A program made the position numbers and the translations under genes. This document shows, piece after piece, positions 10,458-20,284 of a DNA stretch of 64,000 nt. Source of the stretch: Pseudidiomarina sp. CB1 (GTDB taxonomy: Bacteria > Pseudomonadota > Gammaproteobacteria > Enterobacterales > Alteromonadaceae). The DNA is taken from the NCBI RefSeq assembly GCF_024752025.1, contig NZ_JANTPU010000001.1, forward strand, positions 930,001 to 994,000. Reading direction: 5' to 3'. Each line of letters starts with the position of its first letter. Position 1 is the first letter of the stretch. The notes below the pieces were generated by a model. It was not told where the DNA came from and did no database searches. It saw only the letters and a list, made by a program, of their open reading frames with translations.

Positions 10458-10480
10458 AGTCCGTCGTACCCCCGTTGATC

Positions 10481-11980
10481 TTATTCTTCGTCACCGAACC
10501 AGCAAATATTACGCGCTTGCATAATCAGCTCACCAGCTCGTTGTTCGGTTAACTCTTCAATTTCAGCAAGATCATCAATACCTTGCTCAGCCAGGTCTTC
10601 AAGGGTAATGATCCCTTTGCTGGCAAACACATACGCCAAATGACGATCCAAACCTTCTAAGTTCAAGAGGGTCTCGTCTGGCTCTGCGCTTTCAAGTGAT
10701 TCTTCATCTTTCAGTGCTTTCGTTGTTAACACTGCACGTGCACGGTTACGAAGTTCGTCAACGATATCTTCGTCCATGCCTTCGATAGCTAATAACTCGT
10801 CCATTGGTACATAAGCGATTTCTTCAAGTGTTGAGAAACCTTCATCAACCAATACCGCGGCGAAATCTTCATCGATAGCGAGATGCTTAGTAAACAAATC
10901 AAGCAAACGCTGCGCTTCTGCTTCGTTCTTCTCGGTAAACTCTTCTTCAGACATCACGTTAAGCTGCCAGCCAGTCAGCTGACTCGCCAAGCGTACGTTT
11001 TGTCCAGCTTTACCAATCGCTTGCGCTAAATTACCTTCTTCTACGGCGATATCCATGGTGTGCGCATCTTCGTCCACAACAATCGACGCTACTTCAGCAG
11101 GCGCCATCGCGTTGATCACGAATTGTGCTGGGTTATCGTCCCACAAGACGATGTCAACACGCTCACCACCAAGCTCACCAGAAACAGCTTGCACTCGCGC
11201 ACCACGCATACCTACACAGGCACCGACGGGGTCAATACGGCGATCGTTACTCTTCACCGCAATTTTAGCTCGTGAACCTGGATCGCGGGCTGCGCCACGG
11301 ATCTCGATCATCTCTTCGCCAATCTCTGGAACTTCGATGCGGAATAATTCCACTAAGAAGTCAGGATGCGTGCGGCTCACAAACAACTGCGCGCCACGCG
11401 CTTCAGGACGAACATCGTAAAGCAAACCACGAACACGGTCGCCTACGCGCACCGACTCTCGCGGTAACATCTCTTCACGATAAATCATCGCTTCGGCATT
11501 ATTGCCAAGGTCGAGTAGCACGTGTTCACGGTTCGCGCGCTTCACGATACCGCTGACAAGCTCACCCACTTGGTCTTTGTATTCATCAACCACTTTCGCG
11601 CGCTCAGCTTCACGTACCTTTTGCACGATAACCTGTTTCGCAGTTTGCGTCGTTATGCGGTCAAACTGAATCGAGTCGATTTGCTCTTCGACATAATCGC
11701 CAGCTTCTACCGACGCATCTTCATACTGTGCCGCAGCCAAACTAATCTCGCGATAAGGATGCTCAAGCGGCTGCTCAGTGTCGTCGACCACTAACCAACG
11801 ACGGAAAGTGTCAAAATCACCGGTAGTACGGTCAATACTGACGCGTACGTCGATGTCACCGTCATATTTTTTCTTGGTTGCATGTGCCAGCGCAGACTCT
11901 AGCGCTTCAAAGATCTTGTCTTTCGACACGTCTTTTTCATTCGAAACAGCTTCTGCAACTAATAAAATCTCTTTTGCCAT
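10481..11980 (-). CDS. nusA: Transcription termination/antitermination factor NusA
   Basis: Binds RNA polymerase and modulates pausing, termination and antitermination. The 499-residue product has the N-terminal polymerase-binding domain (from [16 protein letters not shown]), an S1 domain, two KH domains (including [15 protein letters not shown] and [13 protein letters not shown]) and two acidic C-terminal repeats ([20 protein letters not shown] and the later [17 protein letters not shown]). The duplicated repeats are typical of gammaproteobacteria. The ATG at 11980 is chosen over an in-frame codon 21 bases upstream because it matches the family and follows AGGCAAG. Confidence 0.97.
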   Translation of the reverse strand: MAKEILLVAEAVSNEKDVSKDKIFEALESALAHATKKKYDGDIDVRVSIDRTTGDFDTFRRWLVVDDTEQPLEHPYREISLAAAQYEDASVEAGDYVEEQIDSIQFDRITTQTAKQVIVQKVREAERAKVVDEYKDQVGELVSGIVKRANREHVLLDLGNNAEAMIYREEMLPRESVRVGDRVRGLLYDVRPEARGAQLFVSRTHPDFLVELFRIEVPEIGEEMIEIRGAARDPGSRAKIAVKSNDRRIDPVGACVGMRGARVQAVSGELGGERVDIVLWDDNPAQFVINAMAPAEVASIVVDEDAHTMDIAVEEGNLAQAIGKAGQNVRLASQLTGWQLNVMSEEEFTEKNEAEAQRLLDLFTKHLAIDEDFAAVLVDEGFSTLEEIAYVPMDELLAIEGMDEDIVDELRNRARAVLTTKALKDEESLESAEPDETLLNLEGLDRHLAYVFASKGIITLEDLAEQGIDDLAEIEELTEQRAGELIMQARNICWFGDEE

Positions 11981-12004
11981 TATCTTGCCTCGCCTGCGCA
12001 ATCC

Positions 12005-12463
12005 TTAGTTAAACTGAGGAACTAAATGAGCTTTTTTAACTGTTGAGTAGCTAACCTTCAGTGGTTCACCATCAACTTCGAATTCAACCTGGTCGCCATC
12101 AATTGCTTTGATCACGCCCTTAAATTTACGTTTATTTTGCTGAGCCATGGTCAGCTCTACCGCCGCTGTTTCGCCCAGGTACTCTTGCATTTGTGCCGCA
12201 CTAAAGAACGGTCGCTCCATACCGGGCGACGAGACCTCTAAGTAATACTCACTTGAGATTGGATCTTCAACATCCAACAATGCGCTGACCTGATGGCTTA
12301 CATCGGCACAGTCATCAACACTAATACCGTTGTCATGATCAATATAAACGCGCAGAGTTGAGTGTTTGCCGGCGCGAACAAATTCCACACCCCATAACTC
12401 AAACCCTAGTGCCGCCACTGCGGGCTCTAGCATCTCGACTAAGCGTTCTTCAATACGTGCCAA
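12005..12463 (-). CDS. rimP: Ribosome maturation factor RimP (TTG start)
   Basis: Needed for 30S subunit maturation. The conserved core GFELWGVEFVRAG, then ISVDDCADVSHQVSALLDVE and EVSSPGMERP is plain. The frame is open further upstream to 12520, but the family length (about 150) and a CAGGAG ribosome site nine bases before it point to TTG at 12463, giving 152 residues. The longer reading would also run back through a terminator hairpin. It leads the nusA-infB-rbfA-truB set. Confidence 0.92.
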   Translation of the reverse strand: MARIEERLVEMLEPAVAALGFELWGVEFVRAGKHSTLRVYIDHDNGISVDDCADVSHQVSALLDVEDPISSEYYLEVSSPGMERPFFSAAQMQEYLGETAAVELTMAQQNKRKFKGVIKAIDGDQVEFEVDGEPLKVSYSTVKKAHLVPQFN

Positions 12464-12482
12464 ATTCTTGAACTCCTGAAAC

Positions 12483-12503
12483 AAAAAAAGGGCGTAAACG
12501 CCC
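12483..12503 (-). terminator. Terminator-like hairpin in the rimP leader
   Basis: On the minus strand GGGCG-TTTA-CGCCC is followed immediately by TTTTTTTG, ending about 10 bases before the rimP ribosome site. It is the second terminator between the initiator tRNA and rimP. In E. coli the corresponding metY-rimP leader also contains terminators that cold-shock Csp proteins and NusA act on; the parallel is by position, not demonstrated here. Confidence 0.75.
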
Positions 12504-12569
12504 AGTGTTAGTGCTGCCAATTCGACCGCTAGTTCTTAGCCGTACCGCATTGCAGCAGAGGTCACATAG

Positions 12570-12600
12570 TAAAAAGCCCCGAACTGCTGCGGGGCTTTTA
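12570..12600 (-). terminator. Intrinsic terminator after the initiator tRNA gene
   Basis: On the minus strand AAAAGCCCC and GGGGCTTTTT pair across a GCAGCAGTTC loop region, with a T tract at the end. It lies about 22 bases after the tRNA and separates it from rimP. Confidence 0.85.
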
Positions 12601-12622
12601 AAACACTGGACCCTTTGTTAAA

Positions 12623-12699
<77 letters not shown>

Positions 12700-12765
12700 T
12701 CCGAAAACGTGTCCATATTATAAGGATTCCCGAAGGAAACGCAACCAAGATTAGGTTGCTAAATT

Positions 12766-12850
12766 TGGTGCGGATGGCGGGACTTGAACCCGCACGCCCG
12801 AAAGCACTACCCCCTCAAGATAGCGTGTCTACCAATTCCACCACATCCGC
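12766..12850 (-). tRNA. leuU: tRNA-Leu (GAG)
   Basis: 85 bases including encoded CCA, with the long variable arm of a class II tRNA. The anticodon loop is TTGAGGG (anticodon GAG) on the stem CTATC/GGTAG. The T arm reads GCGGGTTCAAGTCCCGC. It lies between secG and metY, the same neighbour order as E. coli leuU. Confidence 0.95.
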
Positions 12851-12863
12851 AAAAAACAGTTAC

Positions 12864-13211
12864 TTAGTTTGACTCTGGTACGTCGCTTGAAGAGTTAGGA
12901 ACTTCTTCGTCAGACGCTGGCACTTCATTCATGCTTGGTGCTGGCGTTTCGATAGTTTCGAACTCGCTTTCAACATCACCATTACCTGAAGAAAGATTAC
13001 CTAGAACCAGACTTAATACAAAAAAGATAATCGCTACCACGGCTGTCGTACGGGTCAAAAAGTTACCTGAACCGCCTGAGCCAAATACCGTATTTGATGA
13101 ACCAGCACCAAAAGATGCTCCCATATCGGCACCTTTGCCCTGCTGAATCATGATAAAACCGATCAGCACGATGGCTACGATAAGATACGCTATCAATAAA
13201 AATTCGTACAT
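12864..13211 (-). CDS. secG: Protein translocase subunit SecG
   Basis: An auxiliary subunit of the SecYEG channel. The 115-residue protein has two transmembrane helices (about residues 2-20 and 52-72) joined by the conserved QQGKGADMGASFGAGSSNTV loop, then an acidic tail. The ATG at 13211 gives the family start MYEFLL. It begins two bases after the tpiA stop, so its ribosome site (GGAG) is within tpiA and the two are co-transcribed. Confidence 0.96.
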   Translation of the reverse strand: MYEFLLIAYLIVAIVLIGFIMIQQGKGADMGASFGAGSSNTVFGSGGSGNFLTRTTAVVAIIFFVLSLVLGNLSSGNGDVESEFETIETPAPSMNEVPASDEEVPNSSSDVPESN

Positions 13212-13213
13212 AG

Positions 13214-13990
13214 TTAACTTCTCCGGGCTTGCGCTGCGCGACAAATAGCAAGGAACGCCTCTGGTTCAAGACTTGCGCCGCCGATCAAGCCGCCATCAAT
13301 ATCTGCTTCTGCAAACAAAGTTTCGGCATTCTCTGCCTTTACGCTACCACCATACAGAAGTGGTACGCTCGTGCCCGCAACATCGTACTTCTGTTGCAGC
13401 CACTGTCGAATATATGCGTGAACTTCCTGTGCTTGCGCTGGGCTAGCTGTTTTACCAGTACCAATAGCCCAAACGGGTTCGTAAGCAACAACCACCTGCG
13501 CCATTTGCGCACTACTTACGTTTTGCAAGGCACTTTCTAGCTGCGCTTGCACGACCTGCATGGTCTGTTCCGCTTCGCGTTCTTGCTCGCTTTCGCCGAC
13601 ACAGAGAACGACTTTAAATTTCGTCTCGGTAGCACTTAAGGCTGCAGCAACTTTCGCTTGAATCCGCTGCTCAGTATCGCCATAGAATTGTCGACGTTCT
13701 GAATGCCCAATGAGCACGTATTCAGCACCGGCTTCGGCGACAAGATCTAGGCTATGTTCACCAGTGTGCGCGCCTGCAGCATTTTCGTTGACGTCTTGCG
13801 CACCAAGATGCACTTGGTCATAAAAAATTTCACTTTGCCACGCTGCCAGTAACACTGCAGGAGGACATACCGCGACAGTCACGTCAGCTAACACTTCCGG
13901 CGCATCGCGCAAGGTCTTTGCCAACTGCTTCACTAGATGGCGTGAGCCATTCATTTTCCAGTTAGCGATAACTAACGATTGCCGTTGCAT
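13214..13990 (-). CDS. tpiA: Triosephosphate isomerase
   Basis: Interconverts dihydroxyacetone phosphate and glyceraldehyde 3-phosphate in glycolysis. All catalytic parts are present in 258 residues: N and K in ANWKMNG near the start, His in LIGHSERR, Glu in YEPVWAIGTG (near residue 170), and the phosphate-binding LLYGGSVK and GLIGGASL loops. It has its own promoter between it and glmM and runs into secG. Confidence 0.98.
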   Translation of the reverse strand: MQRQSLVIANWKMNGSRHLVKQLAKTLRDAPEVLADVTVAVCPPAVLLAAWQSEIFYDQVHLGAQDVNENAAGAHTGEHSLDLVAEAGAEYVLIGHSERRQFYGDTEQRIQAKVAAALSATETKFKVVLCVGESEQEREAEQTMQVVQAQLESALQNVSSAQMAQVVVAYEPVWAIGTGKTASPAQAQEVHAYIRQWLQQKYDVAGTSVPLLYGGSVKAENAETLFAEADIDGGLIGGASLEPEAFLAICRAAQARRS

Positions 13991-14032
13991 AGTTGCCTCT
14001 TGGTCTTAAGTTGCTACCTCAAGAGCGGCGAG

Positions 14033-14061
14033 ATATTACATAACCTGCCGCTAACTTACAA
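14033..14061 (-). promoter_or_regulatory. Sigma-70 promoter of tpiA-secG
   Basis: TTGTAA (14061-14056), 17-bp spacer and TAATAT (14038-14033) on the minus strand, about 40 bases before the tpiA start. Hexamers match consensus at 5/6 and 4/6. Confidence 0.55.
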
Positions 14062-14094
14062 GTACTGAATTCGATAAATCAGCGAGACTGCTTA

Positions 14095-15435
14095 TTAATT
14101 CGCCGCCGCCTCAACTTCACCCGCAATTTGTTGCGCGAAGGACTTGGTGATCTGTTCATCACGGCCCTCAACCATTACACGAATCAGGGGTTCTGTACCT
14201 GACTTGCGCAACAATACTCGGCCCTCATCGCCCAAGCGTTCTTCCACGTCTTTTACCGCGGCTTTGACCGCTTCATCGCTGAGTGGATCAGAACCGGCTT
14301 GGAAGCGGACGTTAATGAGTGTTTGCGGGTACTTTTCAAACCCTTTCATTAACTCTGCCAAGCTGCACTGCTCTCGCTGCATTGCGGTAAGCACTTGTAA
14401 CCCAGCAATAATACCGTCACCAGTACTATGAAATTGACGATTGATGATATGGCCAGAATTCTCACCGCCAATTTTCCAATCGCGTTTCACGAGCTCTTCC
14501 ATCACATAGCGGTCGCCAACTTTGGCACGCACAAACGGAATATTTCGCTCAGCAAAAAATTTCTCGAGGGCAAAGTTCGACATCAATGTACCAACGATAC
14601 CACCTTGCAAAAGTCCATCTTGTTGGGCCGCGCGAGCAAGAATGTAAATAACATCGTCACCGTCGATGATGCGTCCTTCGGCGGTCACCATCATCAAACG
14701 ATCACCGTCGCCGTCCAAGGCGAAACCTAGGTCAGCTTTGTGCTCTTTGACTGCCGCTTGCAATGCAGCCAGATCCGTTGCACCACAGTTAGCATTGATA
14801 TTCACGCCATTTGGCGCAGTACCAATTTCAATCACTTGTGCACCAAGTTCACGTAAAACGTCTGGAGCGATGTGGTAAGTTGCGCCATGGGCACAGTCCA
14901 CCACGATACTTAATCCCGTAAGCGACAGTTCACTTGGAAACGCACTTTTACAAAACTCAATATAGCGCCCAGGAGCGTCGTCGATACGACTGGCGCGCCC
15001 CATTTGTTCCGATGGCACACAGACTAATTCTTGATCTAATAAACGTTCAATCTCACTTTCCACAGCATCAGGAAGCTTACTTCCCGAGTCAGAGAAAAAC
15101 TTAATGCCGTTGTCGTAATAAGGGTTATGCGAAGCGCTGATCACAATGCCCGCAGCCGCACGAAAATTACGCGTCAAATACGCCACTGCGGGCGTTGGCA
15201 TTGGCCCAAGAAATTCAACACTCACACCGGCAGAGAGCAATCCTGCCTCAAGCGCAGACTCGAGCATATAACCCGACAACCGCGTGTCTTTACCAACCAA
15301 AACGCGCTGATTGCCAGACTTCGACAATACAGTTCCTGCCGCCCAACCTAATTTAACGGCAAAATCCGGAGTAATAGGAAAGTCACCGACACGTCCGCGG
15401 ACGCCATCAGTGCCAAAATACTTACGTTGACTCAA
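14095..15435 (-). CDS. glmM: Phosphoglucosamine mutase GlmM (TTG start)
   Basis: Converts glucosamine 6-phosphate to glucosamine 1-phosphate for peptidoglycan and lipopolysaccharide precursors. The 446-residue product begins [17 protein letters not shown], has the phosphoserine loop [10 protein letters not shown] (Ser near residue 100), the metal-binding DGDGDR, the sugar-binding GGENSGH and the phosphate-binding [12 protein letters not shown]. Translation starts at TTG, which overlaps the folP stop as TTGA and is preceded by GGAGA seven bases before. This is a coupled start in the conserved ftsH-folP-glmM order. Confidence 0.96.
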   Translation of the reverse strand: MSQRKYFGTDGVRGRVGDFPITPDFAVKLGWAAGTVLSKSGNQRVLVGKDTRLSGYMLESALEAGLLSAGVSVEFLGPMPTPAVAYLTRNFRAAAGIVISASHNPYYDNGIKFFSDSGSKLPDAVESEIERLLDQELVCVPSEQMGRASRIDDAPGRYIEFCKSAFPSELSLTGLSIVVDCAHGATYHIAPDVLRELGAQVIEIGTAPNGVNINANCGATDLAALQAAVKEHKADLGFALDGDGDRLMMVTAEGRIIDGDDVIYILARAAQQDGLLQGGIVGTLMSNFALEKFFAERNIPFVRAKVGDRYVMEELVKRDWKIGGENSGHIINRQFHSTGDGIIAGLQVLTAMQREQCSLAELMKGFEKYPQTLINVRFQAGSDPLSDEAVKAAVKDVEERLGDEGRVLLRKSGTEPLIRVMVEGRDEQITKSFAQQIAGEVEAAAN

Positions 15436-16244
15436 CTGAAATCTCCAGCCAAGGTTGCAGCAACTATTTTCATTGCATCAACCGTTTCCCTGACATCATG
15501 CACGCGAATGATACGTGCCCCTTTCATTGCTGCAATCGTTGCGGCAGCAAGACTCGCTGGTAGGCGGTCGGTTACGTCGCGGCCAGTAACATGACCCAAC
15601 ATCGACTTGCGCGACACGCCAATCAACAACGGTAACTGCAGTTCATGAAAGGCCTGCATGCGTTGTAATAGCTGGTAATTATGCCTTACAGACTTACCAA
15701 AACCAAAGCCCGGATCGAGAAAAAGACGTTCTTTATGGATTCCAGCTTGTTCGCAGGCACGAATACGCTCCTGCAAAAACGCCTTTACTTCAACGACCAC
15801 ATCATCGTAGCGCGGTTCATGCTGCATCGTGCGCGGTTCACCTTGCATGTGCATCAGGCAGACATCAGCGTCATGTTGCGCAAGCAAATCCACTGCACCA
15901 TCGTCTTGCAAGGCTCTGATATCGTTAATCATCGCCACACCATGCTTCAAGCCCTCGGCCATCACCGCGGTTTTACAGGTATCTAATGAGATAGCGATGT
16001 CGGTTTCGGCACGTAAACGCTCAATCACCGACACCACGCGATCAATTTCTTCCTGTACGCCAACACTCGCAGCTCCGGGTCGGGTCGACTCCCCTCCCAC
16101 GTCGATATAGCTGGCGCCATCGGTAATCATTTGCTCGGCTTGCCGCAATGCCTCGTCAAGGCGATTAAAACGGCCACCATCAGAAAAAGAATCTGGGGTT
16201 ACATTGAGAATTCCCATAACTTGGGGAAGTACAGCTTTACTCAT
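15432..16244 (-). CDS. folP: Dihydropteroate synthase
   Basis: Condenses p-aminobenzoate with dihydropterin pyrophosphate in folate synthesis; target of sulfonamides. The 270-residue product shows [15 protein letters not shown] near the N-terminus, GGESTRPGA, and the C-terminal GVSRKSMLG pterin/phosphate site. ATG 16244 has GAGGAT upstream and matches family length; an in-frame codon at 16319 would start inside ftsH and run through its terminator, so it is rejected. The stop overlaps the glmM start. Confidence 0.96.
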   Translation of the reverse strand: MSKAVLPQVMGILNVTPDSFSDGGRFNRLDEALRQAEQMITDGASYIDVGGESTRPGAASVGVQEEIDRVVSVIERLRAETDIAISLDTCKTAVMAEGLKHGVAMINDIRALQDDGAVDLLAQHDADVCLMHMQGEPRTMQHEPRYDDVVVEVKAFLQERIRACEQAGIHKERLFLDPGFGFGKSVRHNYQLLQRMQAFHELQLPLLIGVSRKSMLGHVTGRDVTDRLPASLAAATIAAMKGARIIRVHDVRETVDAMKIVAATLAGDFS

Positions 16245-16260
16245 GACTCGATCCTCATAA

Positions 16261-16287
16261 AAAAGCCCCGAAGTCGGGGCTTTCTTT
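16261..16287 (-). terminator. Intrinsic terminator after ftsH
   Basis: On the minus strand AAAGCCCCGA and TCGGGGCTTT pair with a tiny loop, then TTTT. It starts directly at the ftsH stop and lies only about 17 bases before the folP start, so folP-glmM expression by read-through is probably reduced. Confidence 0.85.
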
Positions 16288-18213
16288 TTAACTGGCCGGC
16301 GCGTCACCCGGCTTACCATCGGTCAACGGCCGCTCTTCGGAGCTTGCCGTTGCACCACCACTGGTATTGTTATCTTGGTCCGGCTTTTGCCAGTCACGCG
16401 GTTCACGTACATCACGACGATTCATCAGATCATCAATTTGATCGGCATCGATGGTTTCATATTTCATCAGTGCATCTTTCATCGAATGTAAGATATCGAT
16501 GTTTTCTTCAAGAATACGTTTCGCGCGATCGTAATTGCGGTCAATAAAGAGCTTAACTTCTTGGTCAATCGCCCGCGCGGTGTCATCTGACATGTGCTTG
16601 TGCTGCGTCACTGAACGACCAAGAAAGACTTCGTTCTCATCGTCGGCGTACAGCAATGGGCCCATTTTTTCAGAAAGTCCCCACTGAGTTACCATTTTAC
16701 GCGCAATTTGCGTAGCTCGCTCAATATCGTTAGAAGCGCCGGTCGTCACTTTCTCATCACCATAAATGATGGCTTCAGCCAAGCGGCCCCCAAACAAGCT
16801 TGAGATCATACTCTCAAGATGTTGCTTGGTGTGACTCACACGATCTTGCTCGGGCAAGTACATGGTGACACCTAAAGCGCGACCACGCGGAATGATGGAC
16901 ACTTTGTAGACCGGATCATGTTCTGGCACTAGACGACCAACGATAGCGTGACCAGCTTCATGATAAGCGGTCATCGCTTTTTCTTCATCAGTCATGACCA
17001 TCGAGCGACGTTCCGCACCCATCATGATCTTATCTTTGGCTTTATCAAATTCTTCCATCGCCACGACACGTTTGTTATTACGTGCCGCAAACAGCGCAGC
17101 CTCGTTCACCAAGTTTGCTAAATCGGCTCCCGAGAACCCAGGCGTACCACGCGCGATAACTGATGCATCAACGTCATCACCAAGCGGTACTTTGCGCATA
17201 TGTACTTTTAAGATTTGCTCACGACCTCGCACATCTGGCAGACCTACAGGTACCTGGCGGTCAAAACGGCCTGGACGCAACAGCGCAGGGTCAAGTACGT
17301 CTGGACGGTTGGTCGCAGCAATCACAATAATACCTTCATTGCCTTCGAAACCATCCATCTCGACCAGCATTTGGTTCAGGGTTTGCTCACGCTCATCGTG
17401 ACCGCCACCAAGGCCGGCGCCACGTTGACGTCCTACCGCATCAATCTCATCAATAAAGATGATGCAAGGCGCTGACTTTTTCGCTTGTTCGAACATATCG
17501 CGTACGCGCGACGCACCGACACCGACAAACATCTCAACAAAGTCCGAACCCGAAATTGAGAAGAAAGGTACTTTTGCTTCACCAGCAATGGCCTTCGCAA
17601 TCAAGGTTTTACCAGTACCTGGAGGACCGACCATCAGCACGCCCTTCGGAATCTTGCCACCCAAACGCTGGAATTTGCTAGGGTCGCGCAAGTAATCGAC
17701 CAGTTCAGAAACTTCTTCTTTAGCTTCATCGCAACCGGCGACATCGGCAAACGTGGTTTTGATTTGGTCCTCGCTCATCAACCGCGCTTTGCTCTTACCA
17801 AAGCTCATGGCACCCCGGCCACCGCCACCACCTTGCATTTGTCGCATGAAGAAAATCCACACCCCGATCAGCAATAGCATCGGGAACCACGAAATAAAAA
17901 TCGAAGTCAGGATACTAGGCTCTTCTGGTGGTTTACCGACCACTTCGACGTTGTTTTCTAACAAGTCGTTGAGCAAGTCAGGGTCATGCACTGGCATTAC
18001 CGTGGTAAAGGTATCGCCGGTACGCGACTGCGCGGTAATCATTCGTCCATCGATGTCAACTTTCCGCACGCCACCATTATTCACTTGTGACACAAATTGA
18101 CTGTATGCCACCTGCGAGCCACTGTTTGCACCGGGACTGAAACTATTGAACACTGTCATCAAAACAACAGCGATCACTAGCCATAGAATTAGATTTTTTG
18201 CCATATCGCTCAA
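16288..18213 (-). CDS. ftsH: ATP-dependent zinc metalloprotease FtsH
   Basis: A membrane-anchored AAA+ protease that degrades misfolded membrane proteins and, in E. coli, sigma-32 and LpxC. The 641 residues hold two transmembrane helices (about 7-24 and 100-120) around a periplasmic domain, then an AAA domain with Walker A GPPGTGKT (near residue 196), Walker B IIFIDEID and the second region of homology, and the zinc site HEAGH (near 416). The TTG at 18213 has GAGG nine bases upstream; ATG 18204 is the alternative. It follows rlmE by 43 bases and shares its promoter. Confidence 0.97.
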   Translation of the reverse strand: MSDMAKNLILWLVIAVVLMTVFNSFSPGANSGSQVAYSQFVSQVNNGGVRKVDIDGRMITAQSRTGDTFTTVMPVHDPDLLNDLLENNVEVVGKPPEEPSILTSIFISWFPMLLLIGVWIFFMRQMQGGGGGRGAMSFGKSKARLMSEDQIKTTFADVAGCDEAKEEVSELVDYLRDPSKFQRLGGKIPKGVLMVGPPGTGKTLIAKAIAGEAKVPFFSISGSDFVEMFVGVGASRVRDMFEQAKKSAPCIIFIDEIDAVGRQRGAGLGGGHDEREQTLNQMLVEMDGFEGNEGIIVIAATNRPDVLDPALLRPGRFDRQVPVGLPDVRGREQILKVHMRKVPLGDDVDASVIARGTPGFSGADLANLVNEAALFAARNNKRVVAMEEFDKAKDKIMMGAERRSMVMTDEEKAMTAYHEAGHAIVGRLVPEHDPVYKVSIIPRGRALGVTMYLPEQDRVSHTKQHLESMISSLFGGRLAEAIIYGDEKVTTGASNDIERATQIARKMVTQWGLSEKMGPLLYADDENEVFLGRSVTQHKHMSDDTARAIDQEVKLFIDRNYDRAKRILEENIDILHSMKDALMKYETIDADQIDDLMNRRDVREPRDWQKPDQDNNTSGGATASSEERPLTDGKPGDAPAS

Positions 18214-18256
18214 AGCTGACTACCTCATTTACTTGCGTTGCATGCGCAACAGCCTA

Positions 18257-18883
18257 CTACAATTTGTATCCTGTCGCTACCAAATAGACCTCACGAGAAC
18301 GTGCTCGCGACGAGTCTGGTTTGCGCGTTTTTACGGTTTTAAATGCCGCGCGTACGTCTTTCAAAAATTCTTCGAAACCTTGTCCATGGAATACTTTGAC
18401 GACGAAACTGCCATTCGGTTTCAAAACTTGCTGACACATATCTAATGCCAACTCAACCAAATACATAGCACGTGGTTGATCGACATTATCGTTACCACTC
18501 ATGTTGGGTGCCATATCCGACAGTACTACATCTACGTTTTTACCACCGATGCGGTTCAATAAAGCACTCAACACACTTTCGTCGCGGAAGTCCCCTTCAA
18601 GAAAATCTACGCCAGCAATCGGGTCCATCGGTAAAATATCACAAGCAATGACTTGGCAGTTACCCTGCAGCGTCTCTACCACATACTGCGACCAACCACC
18701 TGGCGCTGCGCCAAGGTCAACCACGGTCATTCCCTGTTTCAGTAGCTTGTCTTTGTTCTGAATCTCTTCGATTTTGAACACCGCACGTGAACGCAACCCT
18801 TTCTTCTGGGCCTTTTGTACATAATGATCACTAAAGTGCTCTTGCAGCCATCGGGTGCTGCTTGCTGATCGTTTTTTTCCCAT
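18257..18883 (-). CDS. rlmE: 23S rRNA 2'-O-methyltransferase RlmE (RrmJ/FtsJ)
   Basis: Methylates U2552 in the A loop of 23S rRNA; a heat-shock protein in E. coli. The 208 residues carry the S-adenosylmethionine motif [12 protein letters not shown], the catalytic-tetrad regions [17 protein letters not shown] and [11 protein letters not shown] 18883 (after TTGAGGCA) gives the family N-terminus [12 protein letters not shown]; the frame is open further up through the promoter region. It forms an operon with ftsH. Confidence 0.96.
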   Translation of the reverse strand: MGKKRSASSTRWLQEHFSDHYVQKAQKKGLRSRAVFKIEEIQNKDKLLKQGMTVVDLGAAPGGWSQYVVETLQGNCQVIACDILPMDPIAGVDFLEGDFRDESVLSALLNRIGGKNVDVVLSDMAPNMSGNDNVDQPRAMYLVELALDMCQQVLKPNGSFVVKVFHGQGFEEFLKDVRAAFKTVKTRKPDSSRARSREVYLVATGYKL

Positions 18884-18917
18884 TGCCTCAATACCAAAAC
18901 TGGCTTCTTCTACCCAG

Positions 18918-18943
18918 ATGGCGGTAGAATAGCGAAAATTCAA
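18918..18943 (-). promoter_or_regulatory. Sigma-32-type promoter of rlmE-ftsH
   Basis: On the minus strand CTTGAAT with TTGAAT at 18943-18938, a 14-bp spacer, then CGCCATCT (18923-18916), one base off CCCCATnT. It lies in the gap divergent from yhbY. E. coli rlmE-ftsH is a known heat-shock operon, so the position is expected. Confidence 0.6.
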
Positions 18944-18964
18944 GTGATAGTGGGATATTATTAC

Positions 18965-19273
18965 ATGGCCGCAGGGTTAACTTTAAGCAATAAACAAAAA
19001 CAGCACCTAAAAAGTCTGGCTCATAGCCTGAAACCCGTCGTCTTGTTAGGCGCTAACGGCCTAACGGAAGGTGTAATGGCAGAAATTGAACTGGCGCTTA
19101 ATCACCACGAACTGATTAAAGTGAAAGTGCCAGAGGAAGATCGTGAAATGCGTGAGCAAGTCTACGCAACCATACTTGCCCATACACAAGCCTATCGTGT
19201 ACAGGTCGTCGGTAAAATTTTAACCCTCTACAAGCCAAGTCCAGAGGGTAAGATTCAACTTCCACGTCGATAA
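18965..19273 (+). CDS. yhbY: YhbY-family CRM-domain RNA-binding protein
   Basis: A small ribosome-assembly factor associated with pre-50S particles in E. coli. The single CRM domain is complete in 102 residues: [20 protein letters not shown], the GANGLTEGV loop (GxxG-type), and HHELIKVKV. The ATG at 18965 is the best start although its ribosome site is weak; an in-frame codon at 18944 would overlap the rlmE promoter. It is divergent from rlmE as in E. coli. Confidence 0.93.
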   Translation: MAAGLTLSNKQKQHLKSLAHSLKPVVLLGANGLTEGVMAEIELALNHHELIKVKVPEEDREMREQVYATILAHTQAYRVQVVGKILTLYKPSPEGKIQLPRR

Positions 19274-19286
19274 ATTCGATAGCGTC

Positions 19287-19314
19287 ACGTGCATCGTAGC
19301 CCTACGATGCACGT
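19287..19314. terminator. Perfect 13-bp hairpin after yhbY
   Basis: ACGTGCATCGTAG and CTACGATGCACGT pair perfectly around two bases. The following sequence has only scattered Ts on the plus strand, so it may act as a weak terminator or a transcript-end stabiliser between yhbY and the convergent CI-like gene. It could also be a protein-binding palindrome. Confidence 0.5.
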
Positions 19315-19342
19315 CGTTGTCTTGACCACACTTTCGTCTTCC

Positions 19343-19879
19343 TCAGTCTTGGTCGTCCGACGTATCATCTGGTTGCCAACTCAAGGCCAATGCAATTTGA
19401 TTCAAAGCAAAGTCAAGACCGATATGGTCGGCGCGCGATGCTAAATAAGTGTCCACCAACAACTGCTGATTACGCGGTGTCTCCGGTAATTGATAGCGTT
19501 GCAAAAATGGCTTCACTTCGGCTGTCGCCCGCAAAACCTCCTCGGTATCCGAAGACGGCTTATAGTGCAACATAATGGGTTCATCCACATGTAAATCCGA
19601 TGGTCGTGGATAGTCGAGCTGCTGCCGCGGAGCAAAAAACCAGTCCAATGAAATGCCGACGCGCAAAAGCCCTTGGACCAAATGATCATAGGTAACATTC
19701 TGGCGTTGGCGCCAGTTGCCATAAGTGGACTGGGGAATACCAAGCCGACGCATTAACGAGGCAGTTGACTCGTCGCCAAAATACATTCTTAACCGCGCAA
19801 CCACCTCATCCATATTGAGCATTTCAACATTGCTTTTCTGCGGTCCTTGTGTAGTATTTATCTCTGTGTCATTTGACAT
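19343..19879 (-). CDS. Phage CI-like helix-turn-helix regulator lacking a peptidase domain
   Basis: A 178-residue protein. Residues about 23-82 form a helix-turn-helix of the bacteriophage CI repressor type (VVARLRMYFG, then LMRRLGIPQSTYGNWRQR and SLDWFF). The remaining ~95 residues show no S24/LexA-type autocleavage Ser-Lys site and have an acidic end, so RecA-triggered self-cleavage is not expected. It is divergent from a Ner-like gene with repeated sites between them, the classic layout of a phage switch. Its true target genes are unknown; family assignment is good, role is inference. Confidence 0.75.
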   Translation of the reverse strand: MSNDTEINTTQGPQKSNVEMLNMDEVVARLRMYFGDESTASLMRRLGIPQSTYGNWRQRQNVTYDHLVQGLLRVGISLDWFFAPRQQLDYPRPSDLHVDEPIMLHYKPSSDTEEVLRATAEVKPFLQRYQLPETPRNQQLLVDTYLASRADHIGLDFALNQIALALSWQPDDTSDDQD

Positions 19880-19955
19880 CTTTTTCCCTTAAATAGTGTC
19901 TTTTGACTTCTAAAACAAATCATTTGAATTCTATGTGAACTCACAGTGAATTCAC
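19866..19955. promoter_or_regulatory. Operator-like repeat cluster between CI-like and Ner-like genes
   Basis: Two related repeats, GTGTCATTTGAC (19866-19877, reaching the CI-like start codon) and GTGTCTTTTGAC (19896-19907), are 30 bp apart. A further ATCATTTGAATTC (19919-19931) is followed by two tandem palindromes, GTGAACTCAC (19935-19944, imperfect) and GTGAATTCAC (19946-19955, perfect), whose starts are 11 bp apart, about one helical turn. The arrangement suggests two proteins binding two site types. Confidence 0.65.
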
Positions 19956-19985
19956 AAGAAAACATTCAACCACAGCTGAGCCACA

Positions 19986-20264
19986 ATGGATAGTCAAAAA
20001 ATAAAAATGGAATTAGCGCAACGCGGTTTCGACTTTTCGATGCTCGCAAAAGCGTTAGGCAAAAGCCCGTCTCTCATCTCGAAAGTGGCGTCGCGCAAGG
20101 CTCGATCGCGATCGGTCGCTGTTGCGCTTGCAAAAGTCTTGGAGCGTCCAATCGAAGAAGTCTTTCCGGATGTGCAAGACTATTATCAAGGTGCGCCGCA
20201 GAGTGGCCCAGAGCGCAAACAAAAAGAGCGCGAATTAATCGCGCTCTTAAATGATGAGAAGTGA
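19986..20264 (+). CDS. Ner/Nlp-like DNA-binding protein
   Basis: A 92-residue basic protein with a single helix-turn-helix of the Ner/Nlp type known from Mu-like phages (residues about 5-65: KMELAQRGFDFSMLAKALG, then SPSLISKVASRKARSRSVAV and IEEVFPD). The last 25 residues are charged. It is transcribed away from the CI-like gene and converges on greA. In Mu, Ner turns off early and repressor transcription; the same role here is inference. No other phage genes are nearby, so this is a domesticated or remnant switch. Confidence 0.75.
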   Translation: MDSQKIKMELAQRGFDFSMLAKALGKSPSLISKVASRKARSRSVAVALAKVLERPIEEVFPDVQDYYQGAPQSGPERKQKERELIALLNDEK

Positions 20265-20284
20265 CAATTCGTTAGACGTGGGCT

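Noticed and set aside
9862-10524. A 220-residue open frame opposite the charged region of infB
   Set aside because: The repeated Ala/Ser/Phe composition is just the complement of Lys/Glu/Ala codons; no start signal and no family resemblance.
12464-12520. Upstream extension of RimP to 12520
   Set aside because: It would translate through a terminator hairpin and exceed family length; the TTG at 12463 has a ribosome site.
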